Origin: Rhizoctonia solani
Lineage: Eukaryota > Basidiomycota > Agaricomycetes > Cantharellales > Ceratobasidiaceae
Direction: 5' to 3'
NCBI RefSeq assembly: GCF_016906535.1
Contig: NC_057385.1
Coordinates: 1,674,001-1,738,000, forward strand
Length of the DNA stretch: 64,000 nt
Shown here: piece after piece, positions 58,740 through 64,000 of the stretch
Layout of the letters: each line of letters opens with the position of its first letter
How positions within the stretch are numbered: position 1 is the first letter of the stretch
Made by a program: the position numbers and the translations under genes
The notes under the pieces: model-generated
Database searches by the model: none
What the model was told of the DNA's origin: nothing
The model's input: only the letters and a program-made list of their open reading frames with translations

Positions 58740-60454
58740 CTATGACATAAAACTACCAGCATCATTCATCATGAGAACCTGGACAGGGGTTAGACCAGAA
58801 TAGCCATCGCAATCAGTTGTCGACTTACCCGACTTCCACGAACCGGCGAATAGATGTTGGACCATCGCTTCCGCGTTGGCTGTATCTCCCGCTCCAAACA
58901 ACCCAACCCCTGGTGAAAACCCTAGCACAATTCTAGCGTTGGCTGAGCATTACTTCGGAAGGCCGTGCTACTTACCTGTGACAGGTAAAACAACCATATC
59001 CCTAATTCTTAGCGGTCGACGCAAATTTTTCAACATTGGCCATGTCGTATTGTGTTCGGCGGCTAGATATCTATACAAAGGTTAAGGGGTTGCACTGCAT
59101 ACAGTCAAGGATAAAACTAACCGAATCACCGAATCGGTAAATACTCCCGGGCCTATTTCGATGTCTCAGTTTCACAGCTCCTAAAAAATATAGGATACGC
59201 ACCTGTCCATTCCATGATTGAAATGGTACCATCGTCCCGCAACAGTTCTCCGCCGACCCAATGCCCCTCCAAGTCTGTGGCATTCGAGGTCTGATTCTTG
59301 CCTTTATTGGCTTCTACTATAGCGGTGACATGGTACACCCGGCGGAGGGTATCAATAAGGATAGGATGAAAGGGTGCTGCCGCAAATGTCCATTGTACGA
59401 TTTGTAGGGGTCGAGGCCACCACTACAATTCGGCGAATGTTAGTCCCGGACGAGTATGGAAGTTCTATTATTTAAACCAACCTTGTGCCAATCTGATCGC
59501 GTTCCGCTGTACTTCATTGTCAACAACCGTCAAACTGACGCAGGAAGTCAACGTACACATCTGCTTCAATGCCTACAAAAACACTTGGCGATCCCTTGCT
59601 CTTGGGCCCTTGAAAATTTGCGCCGTGGCCCCATTTATCTGGCCCTTTCAAGCGTACCGTATCCCTAAACAAAATGAGAACCAGCACGGGTGGCCGATAG
59701 GCTGAATACTGACACATCAGAATAAATGCCGCCTTCGACGGCGACCAAGAGGTAACGCAGCATATCTGCCCGCTTTATCCCCGCACTTAGCATACCTTGC
59801 GCCAGTTTCATATGAAGGAACTCACTTTAACCCCTGATCCCAACGCATCCCACACCTTCTCCATCTCAGACCCACCAAAGACACTACGGACCCACTTATC
59901 CGCCGACTCATCATTAAAGAACCAGTATCTATAGTCAGGGATGTTTCGCCAAGTCGAAGATCTCCAATCCAAGTTCGGGTCTTTCTTGGATGTCTGATAG
60001 ATATTGTGTGGAATCTCTGGAAGCGCCTGGGTATGATCTCCCAAGTACAGTTCGATAGAAGCATGAGCCATCTCTCGTAATCCTTTAGGAAACGCACGCT
60101 GAATGAATTGCTTGAGCTCAGCCTTGTACGTCTCTTTGACAGTACTTCCGAGATGGAAGGACTTGTCTGCTTCCAGGCCAAGGGAGGTAAGAGGTGTTGT
60201 CGCGTTGGTGCCTGAAACATCCAGACTTCCAAGTTGGGCCAAGAATGAGGCTGTGAGTGGCCATAAGAAATCATCCGGCTTGGGATGAGGGGTGCGGCAT
60301 CGAAAACACAGAACAACGAAGTGATAGATAGGACTAAGAGTAAGGCTACACCTCGCTTAGATTTCGCTAGACCGTAGAGGTCGCGATTTTTTTCGTGCGG
60401 AGTCGAAGCCGTCGTAGGGGGAGGGAGTCTAGGCATCCCGGTATTTTTCAACAT
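58740..60454 (-). CDS. GT32 alpha-1,6-mannosyltransferase, Och1-like, one apparent frameshift
   Basis: Golgi type II glycosyltransferase that starts outer-chain mannan addition to N-glycans. ATG 60454 begins MLKNTGMPRLPPPTTASTPH. A signal-anchor helix follows (GVALLLVLSITSLFCVF). The catalytic part has IPHNIYQTSKKDPNLDWRSS, then RYWFFNDESADKWV. ADMLRYLLVAVEGGIYSD is joined across an intron with a GTCAGT donor to make SDVDT, the DxD metal site. LKGPDKWGHGANFQG and an exon with MEWTGP (plus strand about 59200) follow, then GFSPGVGLFGAG. The stop is at 58740-58742. The frame breaks near 60225: HSQPHS/FLAQLGSLDVSG, fixed by CATTTC for CATTC. Confidence 0.8.
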
Positions 60455-61359
60455 ACAGATAGGAGCCTGATGGTGGTTTCTTTCCAGCGCATTGACGCCA
60501 GGCGCGATTCATATATCTGAACTCCGCAGTGCAACGTCCATTTTTAAAGAAGGGTTTATGGATTGAAAGGTCACGCGCATAGACGTCATACGAGGGGCTG
60601 GATCTTTTTTGGTGCTATAGAAATTTCAGGCACTGCGATACTGTAATAGTGACCCAGACAGCGCTCAACAGACTTGTTCTTGACATCATTATTCACTCTC
60701 AACTTGCAACAGCTGGAATTGAGTGCTGTGTGTTTAAATGAGCGATACCTACAAACCCCAAAATACGTTTGCTTCCCGTGCTGCGGCTGACTAAATCTAT
60801 GTCAGCGTAGCGCTAGCTTACCCAGTTATTTGCTAGGTGCACAGTACTAACAGTGTTCGTATCATCGACTATGATGACATGGGTGATATAGGAACTACAG
60901 GTTATAGTTGTCAATAACTGATCGCAAGCACGGCCAGATATTTCTTCACTCTCACAACTCCCATCAGTCTGGTTACTAGCGGGCTGTTTCTGAATAGTTT
61001 CGTTCTATTACATCCTCAATCTATTTGGGCTGTGAACTACTCGAGTTTCAGTCGTGCTTCAGCGGCTTCTTGTACCCTCCCTTCTCGTCATCGATCAACC
61101 TGTGTGTAGAGCTTAATCTACCCAAGCTGTCATTGTTCCCAAGCGGCTCAACCTTTAGTATACATAGCTTGCACATGTTTATATATGGGCAATGCCGCCT
61201 GGCATTTCACCCGGTCCTTGAGCGTGGATTGTCGACACAAAAACACCGAATGCGCCACCCCAGTGTTCCATGATCAAAGTGCAGCCTCATTGGATTTTTC
61301 TTCTTCCTTCGCACAACGATAGTCTCTTCCCCCCCGATTCCGAGTGAATAGAAGGGGTT

Positions 61360-61735
61360 TAAAGCTGTACACCTAGCTCGAAATGTTGAACATGAACTCT
61401 TACGAGTACTAGCGTTCCAACTTGTATGCACATCTGGAGTATCGCGCTTGGCTGTGCTATTTCACGTGGGACGTGACCTTCTCGCGAGTTACTTTCTTGT
61501 GGGCTGACTCGTTTCGCTATTGCTGATACAACACGTTTGCTTTCCAACACACGATTAGGTCTAATGGGCACGCGTGCCGATAGAAAGCAAATCATATCCA
61601 GTGATGCCCCGAAGATTTCATTTATACACCCTGCTTTCGCCCGTGTGAATGGAGGAAGCGAATCGTTTCTCAGTAAGCCGTAAGTCTTCTGGTTGACATA
61701 TGTATACAGGCTGAGATAGGTATCGGCCTCCGATT
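61360..61735 (-). CDS. Possible exon(s) of an unknown protein
   Basis: The minus strand stays open from about 61735 to 61359. It reads ADTYLSLYTYVNQKTYGLLR, then NDSLPPFTRAKAGCINEIFG, and later SLDMICFLSARVPIRPNRVL. Composition is protein-like and the frame is longer than chance in this A/T-balanced region. I do not recognise a family, cannot place a start, and cannot link flanking exons. It may be a gene fragment or chance. Confidence 0.25.
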
Positions 61736-63149
61736 AGTTGCTTGAAATAGCACGCTATAAACGGCGCGGGCTCCCATTGGCACGGGTCATACCGATGCAG
61801 CCATATTACCTCATCCTGAAGTCACTGTTTGTGAATATCGCAAGAGGACAGGCGGAAGTTAAACAAAGCCGACACAGCTGGAGAAAGACAGGGATGCAAG
61901 CCTTATGGTACGCTTTTGTGTCGCGCCTCTTACAAGCTGAAGGGACTTCTCTATTGTCACCTTACCTCTTTGTTGAAGCTGACCACAGCTACTGCACACT
62001 GTTTCTTTTCTGGTCCGAACGGTTCTCTCCGTGGCCAATGACCATCTGCTTTCTTCTCAAGAAACCGAAGTCTATAGCCTAGGGAGGCGCTTCCAGCATG
62101 TCGAGGTTTGCCGGCGGGTGAATGGAAATCTGCCACCTGGAAAGTCTTGTCTTCTATCTCTCCGATCCCCCAGTCTCAAAATGAAGACGGTGCTTCGCGC
62201 GCTCTACTCGCTCCGGCGCGCCCGGGGACACTGGCTAGCCCTGATTTCAACCCTCAGGATGCTTCATAATCTTTGTTCTGTGTAATCAGAAGAAGTAAGA
62301 ACGAATACATAGACATCATCATATCCTCCGCGAGTGGATTATACATACATTGGTTTACATTGCATGTGCGTGATGTTATGCGCTCCGTTCCCTCGGTTAG
62401 TGGTATACAAATTAGGCTTCAATTTGCGCCATGACAACCCTACAGGAGCCAAGTGACTCGTGGTAGACGTATTCCTGGGCAACAATGAAAGCAATCAATT
62501 GTGCCAATCGAAACACTCATCAAACCGTGCGTACGGGTGACAACGCCAGCCAAATGAAGCTTGGTCTTATAAATTAGACAAAGTTACTTTCTGTGCTATT
62601 TCGGGATATCATATTCCCCCGGATTACGCACAGTTTATACAAGGTCCGATACAACAGTAACCCAACCTCGGTGTGAGAGCGAACAGCTAGGTGCCATTGA
62701 TTCATCTCAGAACTCTATTATATGTAGTCATAAAATACCACTGTGCACCCGGTGCGGTTACCCGATTAACCCGAGCCCCGGTCAACGTGAAATCGACTTG
62801 CGGGGAACAGTAATGACCTTTAGGCAAGATTGATCCACGCATCATCAGAAGGGGCCAGGAAGAGTAAACTGGTTCTTTTCCACACAGCTTTGGGTTACCA
62901 TCAACTAGCATCTAGCTAAGTCTAGCTTTGTCCCGTCCAAACAGTTCAGATCTAATTTGCCGGAAGATCCTCGCAAATACTGTGTTATACACTGTCGGTT
63001 AGGATAGGGGGAGGTGCGAGCTTATAAGATAAAGTAGATCTCGAGGCCGAAGGACCGAGGCTGGGGCAGTGAGACCAAGCACTGCTTGCATATCACGGTA
63101 CGACGAGCGCGCGTAGGATGACATAGGTATTCGCGCATATATACTTCCG

Positions 63150-63370
63150 TACCTGTTTGCAAGCTTAAACAAGTCGACACGCCACCGCACAGCATTCCTC
63201 CAGACCGGGCGCTGATCGGGGTCATCAATTTTTTCCTTGGGGAGACCACGATACTTCGAGTAGGTCTATTCCAATGCAAGTCAAAGGGTCAAAATGTAAA
63301 AGTTGTTCGAACCTATGAACGTATCAAGACGATATGCGCGCGTAGCGCCTGAAGCGCCTGAAGCCAATTC
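63150..63370 (-). CDS. Possible exons of an unknown protein
   Basis: An ATG at about 63384 gives MSHRLELASGASG. After a possible GTTCGA..GGAATAG intron, a frame reads YSKYRGLPKEKIDDPDQRPV then WRNAVRWRVDLFKLANR, ending at a GTACGG donor near 63152. The second stretch is convincing as protein, but the two pieces do not join in phase. No family recognised. A further open stretch at 63841-64000 (minus, for example ALAQPSFIHALMPSLEAIDE) runs to the right edge and might belong to the same or another gene. Confidence 0.25.
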
Positions 63371-64000
63371 TAACCGGTGACTCATCGTTAGATCAGTAAC
63401 AAGGGATCATCAGGGTCTGGCATTCATGAATCGTAACTATATTTGACTGGGTTGGATTGCTTTTCGGAGCCGTGCCGGACCGGAATTGGAACAAAGTCTA
63501 AGTATAAGCCATACAAATCTTGGTCACACGACGTAGTTGTGGGGAGCCAATAACCTGAAAAAGTAGTCAGTGGCATTCATGTGCGCTCGCCAATGAAGGC
63601 CTGCGACTCAAATTTACACGAAATGGGAGATCGACGGGTTGGTCAGCATCTACCTTCAGTGCCACCACGTGTCAGAATGTTGTATCAGGCACGGTACCCA
63701 AAATTCAGGGAGGCAAGAGAGCCACAAAACTGGAACAAACGGAGTCTGGTCGCGTTGCCTGCTCGTCAGAGCCGGCCAAAGCTGTTGAGCTTAAGTAGTT
63801 ATGCCAACATAAATAGATGCCTGAAACATCAGGGATGAAATGGGGATAGTGCGGATCAAGATTATGCGGGGATTTGCGGTTGGCTGCTTCTCGTCAATTG
63901 CTTCGAGCGACGGCATGAGCGCGTGGATGAAGGAAGGCTGTGCCAGAGCGCGTTCGGCAGACCAAAGTCGGCGAGTTGAGTACCGTACCGTCGTTTCGTT

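Larger units (their letters stand above)
60455..64000. other. Right-hand region, mostly unassigned
   Basis: About 3.5 kb in which no complete gene could be modelled. Two or three minus-strand stretches look protein-like and are listed separately. A plus-strand frame at 61738-62082 (114 codons) overlaps one of them and matches no family. If base undercalls occur here as elsewhere, real genes could be hidden by frame breaks. Confidence 0.4.

Noticed and set aside
61738..62082. Plus-strand 114-codon frame
   Set aside because: No recognisable domain, no splice context, and near a better minus-strand candidate; could be chance.
1..64000. A biosynthetic cluster, CRISPR-like array or transposon as the hidden system
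   Set aside because: Genes are mixed housekeeping functions; no backbone synthase, no regular spaced repeats, and no transposase or reverse transcriptase motifs were seen.

Overview
The window is eukaryotic and almost certainly fungal. Most genes are split into many exons by introns of about 45-70 nt with GT..AG ends. They lie close together on both strands and encode conserved fungal proteins: pyruvate decarboxylase, a Cdc3-type septin, an Och1-like GT32 mannosyltransferase, an RTA1 protein and a fungal AIM18-like chalcone-isomerase protein. Intron density and protein style point to an agaricomycete basidiomycete; a Rhizoctonia/Ceratobasidiaceae relative is my impression from memory, not something shown here.

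Layout. 1-5.5 kb: minus-strand proteasome activator BLM10/PA200 (cut by the left edge) and pyruvate decarboxylase. 7.4-12.6 kb: plus-strand DEDDy 3'-5' exonuclease and AIM18-like protein, then a convergent NRAMP metal transporter. 14.2-20.3 kb: choline kinase (minus) and a two-finger CCCH RNA-binding protein (plus). 21.6-28.9 kb, all minus: an MFS transporter, mitochondrial DnaJ (Mdj1) and casein kinase 2 alpha. 29.0-31.8 kb, plus: an Ugo1/SLC25A46-like carrier-fold protein and a SET-domain protein. 31.9-35.8 kb, minus: a TMEM205/DUF4149 protein, COP9 signalosome subunit 6 and U2 snRNP A'. 36.0-44.1 kb, plus: septin Cdc3, an Mtr10/transportin-3 karyopherin, succinyl-CoA ligase alpha and an acyl-CoA-binding/ankyrin protein. 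44.2-48.3 kb, minus: mitochondrial intermediate peptidase Oct1 and an RTA1 protein. 49.8-52.4 kb, plus: two tandem NAA40/Nat4-type N-acetyltransferases. 52.9-60.5 kb, minus: a C2H2 zinc-finger protein, AP-3 sigma, a rhomboid protease and the GT32 enzyme. 60.5-64 kb: mostly unassignable, with two stretches that may be coding.

The genes are a mixture of housekeeping functions (proteolysis, mitochondrial biogenesis, membrane traffic, phospholipid synthesis, splicing, nuclear import) and do not form one pathway cluster. Several encode mitochondrial proteins (AIM18-like, Mdj1, Ugo1-like, succinyl-CoA ligase, Oct1), but they are separated by unrelated genes.

The most striking cross-cutting signal is technical or evolutionary. 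At least nine genes break frame at points where adding one base to a short homopolymer would restore a conserved protein. Other genes look uninterrupted. Uniform one-base contractions suggest sequencing undercalls more than nine independent pseudogenes. I found no convincing undescribed system; the best biological leads are the tandem Nat4 pair, the long open AP-3 sigma intron, an open segment inside the SET-gene intron and a repeat shared by two intergenic regions.
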